Assembly: GCF_028864635.1 (NCBI RefSeq)
Contig: NZ_CP104850.1
Coordinates: 1,308,001 to 1,372,000 of the forward strand
Direction: 5' to 3'
Length of the DNA: 64,000 nt
From: Cloacibacterium sp. TD35
GTDB taxonomy: Bacteria > Bacteroidota > Bacteroidia > Flavobacteriales > Weeksellaceae
The translations under genes and the position numbers were made by a program. The notes under the pieces were generated by a model. That model had not been told where the DNA came from and ran no database searches. It was given only the letters and a program-made list of their open reading frames with translations. Shown here one piece after another: positions 25,342 through 32,795 of this stretch (its first letter is position 1; each line of letters begins with the position of its first letter).

Positions 25342-25349
25342 CAAAGTTA
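25342..25349 (-). promoter_or_regulatory. -7 box for the CoA-transferase gene
   Basis: Leftward TAACTTTG, 48 nt before the ATG. Confidence 0.6.
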
Positions 25350-25488
25350 CATTTTTATGAAGAATGTAAAAGATGAGATTTATCAAATAAACTTCTGATT
25401 TTTTGATAATATTGACCTGTTTTTGTGCTAAAGTGCATAAAAATAGGAATTTTTAACCCATAAATTTTTTAAATGTTTATTCGGGTTT

Positions 25489-26676
25489 TTACTCTTGACT
25501 TCTGTCGTGTAAATAATTTTCTTCGGTGTCTAACCAACTGGTAGCGTATGATTTATCTTCCACTTTCATCGCTTCTTCTGTAATTTTAAGTGGTCTGAAA
25601 GGATCTATCATTACCGCATATTCTTCGGTGAATTTTTTGCCAATGCTTCTTTCCATCGCGCCAGGATGAGGTCCGTGAACAATTCCGCCAGGATGAAGGG
25701 TAAAGTCTATTAAGTCAATATGATTTCTGCTCATAAAATCTCCTTCAGTGTAAAAAAGAACCTCGTCTGAATCTATATTGGAGTGGTTATAAGGTGCAGG
25801 AATCGCTTGAGGATGATAATCGTACATTCTTGCCACAAAAGAACAAATCACAAAATTATGTGCTTCAAAATTCTGATGAATGGGTGGTGGTAAATGCACT
25901 CTTCCAGTAATCGGTTCAAAATTTTTGATGTTGAATTTATAAGGATAGAAATAACCGTCCCAACCTACCACATCAAAAGGATGTGTAGCGTAAATAAAAT
26001 CCCAAATCAAGTTTTCTTTTTTTACTTTAATCAGAAATTCTCCTTTTTCGTCTTTGGGTTCTACAAAAGTGGGTGCGATAATATCTCTTTCGCAAAAAGG
26101 TGAATGTTCCAGCAATTGCCCAAACTCATTTCTGTATCTTTTTGGCGTATAAATTGGTGAATGTGCTTCTAAAAAGAAAAAAACATTTTCTGTAGTTTCT
26201 AAATCTACTTGATAAATAGTTCCTCTTGGAATGATAAGGTAATCTCCTTTTTCGAAGTCTAAATTACCTACAAAGGTTTTCAGTGTGCCTTTTCCTTCGT
26301 GTACGAAAAGCAGTTCATCACATTCTGCATTTTTATAAAAATAATCTGTAGATTTTTTAGGCTTTGCTAAGCCCATTTTTAAATCGTTGTTTAACAACAA
26401 AACTTTTCTACTTTCTAAATAATCATTTTCGGGAGTTACTTGTACACCTTTAAACATTCTTGGAGTAATGTTTCTGTCTACAGCAATTTTTGGAGTAACA
26501 TCTTTTGGCGAACCAATAGATTTAATCTGTGTAGGTCTGTGAATATGATACAGTAACGAAGAGATTCCGTGAAAACCTTCAGTCCCAAAAAGCTGTTCGT
26601 AATAGAAATTCCCTTCCTCGGATTTAAAAATGGTATGCCTTTTTTGCGGAATTTTTCCTAATGTGATGTATCTCAT
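25489..26676 (-). CDS. hmgA: Homogentisate 1,2-dioxygenase
   Basis: Opens the ring of homogentisate to maleylacetoacetate. 395 residues of the cupin type. The metal-site region is seen in PYNHSNIDSDEVLFY and HPGGIVHGPHPG, with GWDGYFYPYKF before it. The frame can be read 17 codons further up, but the -7 box at 26700-26707 makes the ATG at 26674-26676 the start. Maleylacetoacetate isomerase, needed before fahA, is not in the window. Confidence 0.95.
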   Translation of the reverse strand: MRYITLGKIPQKRHTIFKSEEGNFYYEQLFGTEGFHGISSLLYHIHRPTQIKSIGSPKDVTPKIAVDRNITPRMFKGVQVTPENDYLESRKVLLLNNDLKMGLAKPKKSTDYFYKNAECDELLFVHEGKGTLKTFVGNLDFEKGDYLIIPRGTIYQVDLETTENVFFFLEAHSPIYTPKRYRNEFGQLLEHSPFCERDIIAPTFVEPKDEKGEFLIKVKKENLIWDFIYATHPFDVVGWDGYFYPYKFNIKNFEPITGRVHLPPPIHQNFEAHNFVICSFVARMYDYHPQAIPAPYNHSNIDSDEVLFYTEGDFMSRNHIDLIDFTLHPGGIVHGPHPGAMERSIGKKFTEEYAVMIDPFRPLKITEEAMKVEDKSYATSWLDTEENYLHDRSQE

Positions 26677-26699
26677 TTCTACTGGTGTTCTGATTTTCC

Positions 26700-26707
26700 C
26701 AAATATA
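26700..26707 (-). promoter_or_regulatory. -7 box for hmgA
   Basis: Leftward TATATTTG, 23 nt before the ATG; it decides the start codon. Confidence 0.65.
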
Positions 26708-26732
26708 ATAAAATTTAGAAATCTCACTCCAT

Positions 26733-26759
26733 AAAAAACTCCCGACGAAATTCGGGAGT
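26733..26759 (-). terminator. Terminator after the CBS protein gene
   Basis: ACTCCCGA (26738-26745) pairs with TCGGGAGT (26752-26759), with a leftward T run. Confidence 0.85.
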
Positions 26760-26787
26760 ATAATAGAAATGAGTTAAGACGAAAAAT

Positions 26788-27222
26788 TTAAGTGTTGATA
26801 TAGTGGGTAAGATTTTCGATGACGTCTTTTTGGTGCAATAAAACCTCGTCTAGAAGGTCTTTTACAGAAATTAGACCGATGAGTGTTTCATTTTCTACCA
26901 CTGGCAAATATCTCACATTGAGTTGAGTCATGATTTCCATACATTTTTCGATGGGGTCATTTTTAGAAAGTTTTGGGAGGTCTGTTCTCATAATTTCTCT
27001 TACCGGAAGTTGCTTAGAACTTTTGTTGAGGAGAACAACTTGGCGAGCGTAATTTCTCTCCGAAAGAATGCCGAGATATCGTGTTCCATCCATTACAATA
27101 ACAGAGCCTATGTTTTTGTCTGCCATTAATTTTAAAGCTTCGAAAACGGTTTTTTCAGGTTCGATGATGGCGAGTTCTCTTGATTTTCTATCAAGAATGT
27201 GTTTTATAGTTCTCATATTCAT
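26788..27222 (-). CDS. CBS-domain pair protein
   Basis: 144 residues made only of two CBS motifs (first ending in NIGSVIVMDGTRYLGILSER, second in LNVRYLPVVENETLIGLIS). Such Bateman modules bind adenine nucleotides and regulate partners. No partner domain is fused here, so its target is unknown. A start two codons later (27216) is equally possible. Confidence 0.88.
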   Translation of the reverse strand: MNMRTIKHILDRKSRELAIIEPEKTVFEALKLMADKNIGSVIVMDGTRYLGILSERNYARQVVLLNKSSKQLPVREIMRTDLPKLSKNDPIEKCMEIMTQLNVRYLPVVENETLIGLISVKDLLDEVLLHQKDVIENLTHYINT

Positions 27223-27309
27223 GTGGTTTTAGGGTGTCACTAAAATTAATAAAATATTTTGAATATGAAATAGTTAGCGAAAAAAAATCTAAATTTTTTG
27301 AGAAAAATA

Positions 27310-28650
27310 TTAGTTTTCGGTCAAAGAAATTCCGCCAAGATTTCCGCTACTCATCATCAGGAAAGCAGAATTTGATTTTTCTAGATTTTGCCAAAAATTT
27401 TTCAAATCATCCACATTGGTAAAAACCTGTAAATTTTCTTTCCCGAAAGATTCTTTAATCAACTCAGGCGAAATAGGCGACATGTTTTTGATGTGTAAAG
27501 CCTCCAAATCATAAAAAACAATCGCTTCATCGAGTTTGGCTAAAGTATTTTTATATTTTGGCAAAAATGCTGGATTAAGAGAAGAGTAGGTGTGGAGTTC
27601 TAGAAAACCTACTTTATTCATCGCAGGAAATTGTTCTGCAAAAGCTTCTACAGATGCTTTTACTTTGCTCGGAGCATGTGCAAAATCTCTGTACAAGATG
27701 ATGTCGTCATTTCTTTTCACCTTTTCTAAACGTTTTGATGCGCCAGAGAAACTCATCATAGCTTCGTAGAAATCTTCGTCTAGAATGCCCAATTGATTAC
27801 AAATAAGCCTTGCTCCTTCTAAATTCAGTAAATTGTGCTTTCCGAAAATTTTAAGCGGAATTTGCCCCATTTCTGTCTCTACTGAAGTTTTACCGTTTTT
27901 GGTTTCGTAGTTGGGCGTTTTGTAAGGCATTTTTCTGAAATAATTCTCCGCTTCGTCTACCAGTTTTACTACGGTTTCATCTTCTTCATTGTACACCAGA
28001 ATTCCACCAGAAGTAATGTTTTTAATGAAATTTCTGAAAGCGTCTACATATTCTTCCTCAGTTTTGAAAACATTGATGTGATCCCAAGAAATCCCAGAAA
28101 TCAAAGCAATATTCGGATGATAATGCAAGAATTTCGGACTAGAATCTATCGGCGAAGAAAGATATTCATCTCCTTCAAAGATAATAAAATCATTTTCCGA
28201 AGAAATTTTCACCATGCACTCAAAACCATCTAACGGCGCTCCCACCATAAAATCTGTGTCAAAATGATGGTATTGTAAAGCATGAAGAACCATCGAAGTA
28301 ATGGTAGTTTTCCCGTGAGAACCTGCAATCACCACTCTGGTTTTTTCTTTGCTCTGCTCGTACAGAAATTCCGGATAAGAATAGATTTTAATGCCTAGTT
28401 CTTGGGCTTTCAAGAGTTCTGGATTATCTTTTTTGGCGTGCATTCCTAGAATGACAGCGTCTAGATTTTCAGAAATTTTCTCAGTAAACCAACCTAAACT
28501 TTCAGGAAGAAGTCCGTTTTTTTGCAATTGAGAAAGAGAAGGTTCAAAAATAGCATCATCTGAACCTGTGATTTGGTAACCTTTATTTTTGAGAGCTATG
28601 GCAAGATTGTGCATCGCAGCACCGCCAATCGCAATGAAATGAATGTTCAT
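27310..28650 (-). CDS. mpl: UDP-N-acetylmuramate:L-Ala-gamma-D-Glu-meso-DAP ligase type (Mur ligase family)
   Basis: 446 residues with the three Mur-ligase domains: N-terminal Rossmann-type UDP site (IGGAAMHNLAIALKNKGY), ATP loop GSHGKTT with EGDEYLSS, and a C-terminal domain with DFAHAPSK. This matches Mpl, which joins recycled murein tripeptide to UDP-MurNAc. In Bacteroidota it could also take the MurC-like step, but the GSDDAIFEPS region favours Mpl. It is the upstream neighbour of the CBS gene. Confidence 0.9.
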   Translation of the reverse strand: MNIHFIAIGGAAMHNLAIALKNKGYQITGSDDAIFEPSLSQLQKNGLLPESLGWFTEKISENLDAVILGMHAKKDNPELLKAQELGIKIYSYPEFLYEQSKEKTRVVIAGSHGKTTITSMVLHALQYHHFDTDFMVGAPLDGFECMVKISSENDFIIFEGDEYLSSPIDSSPKFLHYHPNIALISGISWDHINVFKTEEEYVDAFRNFIKNITSGGILVYNEEDETVVKLVDEAENYFRKMPYKTPNYETKNGKTSVETEMGQIPLKIFGKHNLLNLEGARLICNQLGILDEDFYEAMMSFSGASKRLEKVKRNDDIILYRDFAHAPSKVKASVEAFAEQFPAMNKVGFLELHTYSSLNPAFLPKYKNTLAKLDEAIVFYDLEALHIKNMSPISPELIKESFGKENLQVFTNVDDLKNFWQNLEKSNSAFLMMSSGNLGGISLTEN

Positions 28651-28666
28651 ATTTCAATTAAAATTA

Positions 28667-28694
28667 AAAAGAGCCAAGTAAAAAGAGCCAAGTA
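28667..28694 (+). repeat. Two tandem copies of a 14-bp unit
   Basis: AAAAGAGCCAAGTA twice in direct contact, in the 61-bp gap between mpl and the acyltransferase gene. Probably low-complexity spacer. Confidence 0.7.
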
Positions 28695-28711
28695 AAATTT
28701 CAGAAATAATT

Positions 28712-29515
28712 TTACTCGTCTTTTTTCTCTTGTTTTTTGCGCTCCTGATATTCTTTGTCGTAATCGTGAAGCACATTATGCTCAGGTGTTTGCTCGATGG
28801 CGTGCATAATTTTTTTCAGAATATCTTCTGCTTTTTCGTTGTCGTAATCTATGTCCAGTGGAGCTTTAAATTGCATAGTTGGTTCTACACCCGTCACTTT
28901 TATTCTCAATCCTTTTTTGTCAAAAGCTCTACGGAAACCATTGATTTTGATAGGAATAACGATAGAACGCTGTTGCTGAATGAGTTTAGCAGTTCCTTTT
29001 CTACCTTGTGCAAAAGCAGAAGTAGTTCCTTGAGGAAACGAAATTACCCAACCATTATCTAGCGCTTTCATAATGTTTTCTACTTCTCTTAAATCTACCA
29101 TTCTGTGCACGTTTTTGCCTTCGGCGCGCCAAGTTCTTTTTACCGTAACTGCACCCGCCAATTTAAAAATTCTTGCCAAAATCCCTTTATTCATGGTTTC
29201 TTCTGCGGCTACGTAGTAGAAATCTACTTTTGGATTGAGCAGGTAAACAGGATTTTTGATGGTGTTCATATATCCATTATTTACGGCACAGAAAACGTGG
29301 TACATTGCCGCTACATCAGCAAAATACGTTTGGTGATTGGATACGAATAATACATTGGTTTTCGGGAGGTTTACCAAATGCTCGGTTCCTGTAATTTTCA
29401 GTTTGTTGAACCCATTAAATCTTCTGTAGGAAATCATTCCCAAGATGAAGATGATAAATCTTTTTAAAAAGTAAATATTCCCGAAAGAATCTGTAAAAAT
29501 GCTTTTCTTCGCCAT
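28712..29515 (-). CDS. 1-acyl-sn-glycerol-3-phosphate acyltransferase family protein
   Basis: PlsC-type membrane acyltransferase, 267 residues, placing an acyl chain on lysophosphatidate or a related lipid. The catalytic block reads SNHQTYFADV, which has five residues between His and Asp instead of the usual four. Further blocks are GAVTVKRTW and SFPQGTTS, where Gln replaces the usual Glu of the FPEGTRS motif. The tail is charged (QERKKQEKKDE). Lies upstream of mpl, 61 bp apart. Confidence 0.85.
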   Translation of the reverse strand: MAKKSIFTDSFGNIYFLKRFIIFILGMISYRRFNGFNKLKITGTEHLVNLPKTNVLFVSNHQTYFADVAAMYHVFCAVNNGYMNTIKNPVYLLNPKVDFYYVAAEETMNKGILARIFKLAGAVTVKRTWRAEGKNVHRMVDLREVENIMKALDNGWVISFPQGTTSAFAQGRKGTAKLIQQQRSIVIPIKINGFRRAFDKKGLRIKVTGVEPTMQFKAPLDIDYDNEKAEDILKKIMHAIEQTPEHNVLHDYDKEYQERKKQEKKDE

Positions 29516-29608
29516 TTTTCAAGCAGCTTGAAGCTAAATTTTGTTAAACACAAATGATAAAATCACTATTGTCTACGATTGATAAAATAAACAGTGGACT
29601 TTGCAAAT

Positions 29609-30238
29609 TTAAACATTTTTTAGCAACTCGTTCAATTCACTCAAAATCATAGAAGTGGCACCCCAAATTTTGTGGTTTTGGAAATCAAAATAAGGCACTT
29701 TATATCCATTAGTTCTTGGTAATTCCATGGTTAGAGGTGGTTTTGGTAAATCTCGAATCACGGAAAGCGGAACTTCTAGAATTTCTTGAACTTCGGTTTG
29801 CTGATGATTAAAATCTGGCCAATTTTCGGTGTAAGACAAAAAAGCATACACGAAAAAATTACTTGGCGGAATATAAATAGGGGAGAGTTCTCTCACGATT
29901 TTGATTTGAGACATGGTAACGCCTATTTCTTCCCAAGTTTCTCTGATGGCGGTTTCTGCAAAATCTGCATCGGTGTCATCTTTTTTACCACCAGGAAGCG
30001 AAATCTGCCCAGAATGTCTATCATTCTCATTATGTGTTCTGTGAATGAGCGGAAAGTACCATTCTCCGTTTTTGGGATACAGTAAAATATTGACGGCGGC
30101 GTATTTAGGATTTTTAGCCAAAATTTCTTCTTGCGTGAGTAGAGAACGATAAGGTGGTGCATAGATTTTTTGCGCATCAAAACCGCCCAACTCTGCATCT
30201 TGCAACTGCTGTAATAGTATTTCTAAAGAATTTTGCAT
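29609..30238 (-). CDS. NUDIX hydrolase, CoA pyrophosphatase-like
   Basis: 209 residues. The NUDIX box is complete (GGKKDDTDADFAETAIRETW, followed by EEIGV) and is preceded by HSGQISLPGG, the layout seen in CoA diphosphatases (NudL/CoAse). It likely cleaves CoA or related nucleotide diphosphates. Start: ATG at 30236-30238. There is no clear terminator below it; the next gene follows after 93 bp. Confidence 0.88.
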   Translation of the reverse strand: MQNSLEILLQQLQDAELGGFDAQKIYAPPYRSLLTQEEILAKNPKYAAVNILLYPKNGEWYFPLIHRTHNENDRHSGQISLPGGKKDDTDADFAETAIRETWEEIGVTMSQIKIVRELSPIYIPPSNFFVYAFLSYTENWPDFNHQQTEVQEILEVPLSVIRDLPKPPLTMELPRTNGYKVPYFDFQNHKIWGATSMILSELNELLKNV

Positions 30239-30344
30239 CTCTCAAAAATATGAAATTTTTAGCAGAGCTTGTTTTAAAGGATTGTTAAATGTTGATAAGA
30301 TTTTTTACGACTCAAGTTAGGGTATGAGTAGAGTTTCTTTTTAC

Positions 30345-30424
30345 GTTTGTTCGTGGTTTGTTCGTAATTTACGGTACTTTTCCGAGCTTGATTCGAAGGA
30401 AACACGAACAAATCACGAGCAAAC
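30345..30424. repeat. Long imperfect inverted repeat
   Basis: Left arm 30345-30365 (GTTTGTTCGTGGTTTGTTCGT) and right arm 30404-30424 match in 19 of 21 positions after inversion. Each arm is itself built from two GTTTGTTCGT-like units, and a third ACGAA unit follows the right arm. Loop of 38 nt. Confidence 0.75.
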
Positions 30425-30480
30425 ACGAAGTATGACTGCTCTTTTACCCGAAATGAAGTAGAAACTTCTTTCATAAAAAA

Positions 30481-30502
30481 ATCCTCAGAACATTCTGAGG
30501 AT
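30481..30502. terminator. Bidirectional terminator
   Basis: ATCCTCAGAA (30481-30490) pairs with TTCTGAGGAT (30493-30502), A run before and T run after. It may end the leftward operon at 30694-32243. Confidence 0.8.
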
Positions 30503-30693
30503 TTTTAGTTTATATGAATGTACTTACATATTGCAAATCCTCGATATCTGGGCGATGAGTGTTTAAATTTTTTTTTAATCTGTAATAAAAGAAAAGTCGG
30601 AAGAAATTTTCTTCCGACCATTACTAGACTTATGCCCGTGCTTTTAATTTGTTATATAGCTCAAAGTCTGGAGACTTTGCGTAGCGGAGGAAA

Positions 30694-31707
30694 TTACAAT
30701 ATTGGAGCGGCGATTATTGAATTTTCATCATGAAGTGATCCAAAATTATAAATATTCCATGTAGGGTTAGTACTTCCTGCCCATTGGGAATTTTCTTTCC
30801 AATAATAATATCTTTTCGTTGCATTTGTTGTATTATTAAATGTTATACTTCCTTGCAATAATGCATATTGTGCAGGACCAATCAATCCTCCTGAGATACG
30901 ATATGAAGGACCAATTATATCTGTACTATATCCAAATGTGCTAGAACTATCACAGAATGTAGAACGAATCCATAAACCAGCCCCACTTTGTAAGTCAACC
31001 CCATAATTGATAATCATTGTTACGGTTACGTTCCACTTACCAGGTGGTAAGTCTATGTAAGACCCAGTATACACATAATTTTGATTCAATGGGACAGCCG
31101 AAGTAGCAGTACTTATTGTTCCAGATATAAGATTTACTGCAGAATACCGCCACGTCGCCACTCCATTAGCATCAGAGGTAAGTACTTTACCAGCGTTTTG
31201 GTTTCCGTCTGTGTACTTTAATCCACCTGTTGTTGGTGCGTCTATGGTAAGCTGGTTGGCCGCTGTGGTGGTCACCGTAGTCGGCTTTATAAGAGTACCA
31301 CCCAGCTGTATGTTGCTTCCTGTTTTAGTAAGGCCATTATCTGCCGTGGTAGCTACTGTACCACTGCCATTTGCTACCTTCTGCTATAGGGTACCATCAA
31401 AATAATAAAGCCCTGTAGCGGTAATATTTGCTCTGGGTCCTGCATTATCTCCTGCAGATACATCTGTAATATATACCTGTGCCCCTGTTTGTGCCGCAGT
31501 ATATAAAGTACCCTTGGCGGTAAGCTGTGCTCTTGTAAGCCTAGGTACCTGCATGCCGTCTGTATCTGTAGCGCCCAGCTTGCCGGTAACGTCTAATGTA
31601 GTATTAGGCGTAGTGGTGTTTATCCCCACTCTCCCTGTTTGTGCATTTGTAGCCATAGATATTGCAATAAATGCAATAAGTGCCAGTTTTTTAAAATTAT
31701 TTTTCAT
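30694..31707 (-). pseudogene. Secreted surface-type protein interrupted by one amber codon
   Basis: One frame of 338 codons from ATG 31707 to TAA 30694, interrupted only by TAG at 31384-31386. The first part has a signal peptide (ending ATNAQ) and the block GRVGINTTTPNTTLDVTGK, common in long flavobacterial surface or tail-fibre-like proteins. The part after the stop starts QKVANGSGTV and ends in a beta-rich domain (about 150 residues). In such proteins YYFDGT is usually followed by x-W-Q-K, so TAG probably arose from TGG (Trp) by one G-to-A change. It sits 35 nt below the switch-controlled gene and would be co-transcribed with it. Confidence 0.8.
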
Positions 31708-31742
31708 CTGTTTTTTTTTTAATAATTAGTAAATGATTTTGT

Positions 31743-32243
31743 TTATTTGTTTATGAGTGTAAAATACTTAGGAAGCAGTATTTTTATTATAGAATGGTAA
31801 TTAGAGTAGGGTGGTGGTCTTATAAAAGCAGAGGCCGAACAAGCCCCTGCAAAGAACACGAACATATAAAACGCTACTAAATGCGCATCATATTTTATTT
31901 CTAATAACGCTAGGAAATAGTACAAATCTACTATTGTTTTTAGCCTATAGTCATTAGTACACCCTATTGCTGTTTGTACTTTACCATAAAGCAAAGCGGT
32001 GGTGTTATCAGGATTTTTGGGTGATATTTGGTTAGCTTTTGTTTGGTATATTTTTTTTGTTTCGGAAGATGCTTTTCTTGGATTTTTTATTTCCATCAGC
32101 TTCTTTTTTACATTTTTTTGCTTCTTTTTGGGAAGTTCTGCGGGTATTTTTTCGTATAGTTCAATAAAAATATCCCCTTTAATAATAGCCTCCTCTGCTA
32201 TGAAGAGTACGCTTTTTTCAGTGCTTTTTTGCGAAGTTAACAT
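31743..32243 (-). CDS. Main body of a secreted protein, currently cut off from its signal peptide
   Basis: 166 codons from an internal ATG lying in the left 22-bp repeat arm. The product starts MLTSQKSTEKSVLFIAEEA, has a Lys-rich middle (PKKKQKNVKKK) and ends in a hydrophobic stretch with FFAGACSASAFIRPPPY. It lacks a signal peptide and a promoter as it stands. Reading upstream through the arm gives DIISI in frame, the same residues that precede the right arm in the opposite reading frame. Inversion of 32259-32672 would give it the 5' end of the gene at 32553. I do not recognise the family. Confidence 0.7.
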   Translation of the reverse strand: MLTSQKSTEKSVLFIAEEAIIKGDIFIELYEKIPAELPKKKQKNVKKKLMEIKNPRKASSETKKIYQTKANQISPKNPDNTTALLYGKVQTAIGCTNDYRLKTIVDLYYFLALLEIKYDAHLVAFYMFVFFAGACSASAFIRPPPYSNYHSIIKILLPKYFTLINK

Positions 32244-32258
32244 AATGGAAATTATGTC
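32237..32258 (+). repeat. Left inverted repeat arm (22 bp) of the predicted DNA switch
   Basis: Exact reverse complement of 32673-32694. Each arm contains the shorter palindrome ACATAATGGAAATTATGT (7-bp arms, GGAA centre), a plausible recombinase binding site. The arm includes the ATG of the leftward frame. The match ends sharply at both sides. Confidence 0.92.
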
Positions 32259-32672
32259 AAATTCTCTTTTTAAATAATTGATTTAAAGCGACATATAAAT
32301 CAAATAAAGTATTGTTTGTAGAATTTTAACTACAACAATGCTGTTGTTTTTTTACATTTTTTTTAATTTATCTCCACAGAAATAAATCTTCATTCAAATT
32401 GATTTATAAGAAATTTGTCAAAGAATATTTAATCTTCTTTATAAAGTGCTCCGTTTGTACTCTGAAGGTAAACGAATAGTCTAGTTTATCTGTAATAAAG
32501 TGACAAATACGCTTCTAAAATGAAAATAATGTGGATTTTCTGTACATCATTTATGAATGGTTTTTTTGCAAAAAAAGGGCTTATTATGATGTGTGTATTA
32601 TCTAGTTATTTTTGTTTTCCTCAAAATCAAATTGGAGAAAGTACACCCAATACCCCTCAAAAAAATAAGGAC
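32259..32672 (+). other. Predicted invertible segment with upstream region and signal-peptide coding end
   Basis: 414 bp between the two 22-bp arms. In the present orientation it reads rightward: an AT-rich upstream region, a possible weak promoter (TTTG at 32454, then TAGTCTAG at 32477 after 19 nt), then ATG codons at 32520 and 32553 and a signal peptide. As sequenced it opens into a short tail; inverted it would open in frame into 31743-32243. No recombinase gene is within the window, so the enzyme would act from elsewhere. Confidence 0.75.
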
Positions 32673-32729
32673 GACATAATTTCCATTATGTTAAATAAAA
32701 CAGGCTATTTTATCCTCAGATGTTTTTAA
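32553..32729 (+). CDS. Signal-peptide end of the switch gene with a short dead-end tail
   Basis: 58 codons (69 if the ATG at 32520 is used). MNGFFAKKGLIMMCVLSSY… gives a basic n-region and a hydrophobic core ending near CFPQ, a good Sec signal. Then a Thr/Pro/Asn linker (GESTPNTPQKNKD), the repeat arm (DIISIML), and only 11 more residues (NKTGYFILRCF) before TAA. The product is too short to fold as a mature protein; it is best read as the OFF form of the gene whose body is at 31743-32243. Confidence 0.6.
   Translation: MNGFFAKKGLIMMCVLSSYFCFPQNQIGESTPNTPQKNKDDIISIMLNKTGYFILRCF
32673..32694 (-). repeat. Right inverted repeat arm (22 bp) of the predicted DNA switch
   Basis: Exact inverse of 32237-32258. 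It holds the ATG at 32688-32690, in frame with the signal-peptide frame, and reads DIISIML in both arms. Confidence 0.92.
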
Positions 32730-32734
32730 ATAAA

Positions 32735-32764
32735 AAAAATCGCTGCATTACTGCAACGATTTTA
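32735..32764. terminator. Bidirectional terminator
   Basis: AAATCGCTGCA pairs with TGCAACGATTT around loop TTAC, one mismatch, A run before and T run after. It closes rng from the right and the short rightward frame from the left. Confidence 0.75.
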
Positions 32765-32795
32765 TAATTTTCAATTATCTACTTTCCTTTTTCAA

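Larger units (their letters stand above)
30239..30693. other. Gene-free stretch with several hairpins
   Basis: No convincing gene in 455 bp. It holds a long imperfect inverted repeat (30345-30424), a terminator hairpin (30481-30502), the hairpin GTCGGAAGAAA/TTTCTTCCGAC near 30596-30619, and a palindrome CAAAGTCTGGAGACTTTG (30662-30679) followed by GCGTAGCGGAGG. A leftward 66-codon frame across the first repeat looks like a by-product. Such hairpins often belong to dispersed repeats. Confidence 0.6.

Noticed and set aside
30274-30474. Leftward 66-codon frame across the inverted repeat
   Set aside because: Most of it is the GTTTGTTCGT repeat read as codons; no promoter box or signal, composition unlike neighbours.
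32259-32672. The 22-bp arms as one long terminator-like hairpin
   Set aside because: A 414-nt loop makes that implausible, and both arms encode the same residues in phase with coding frames.
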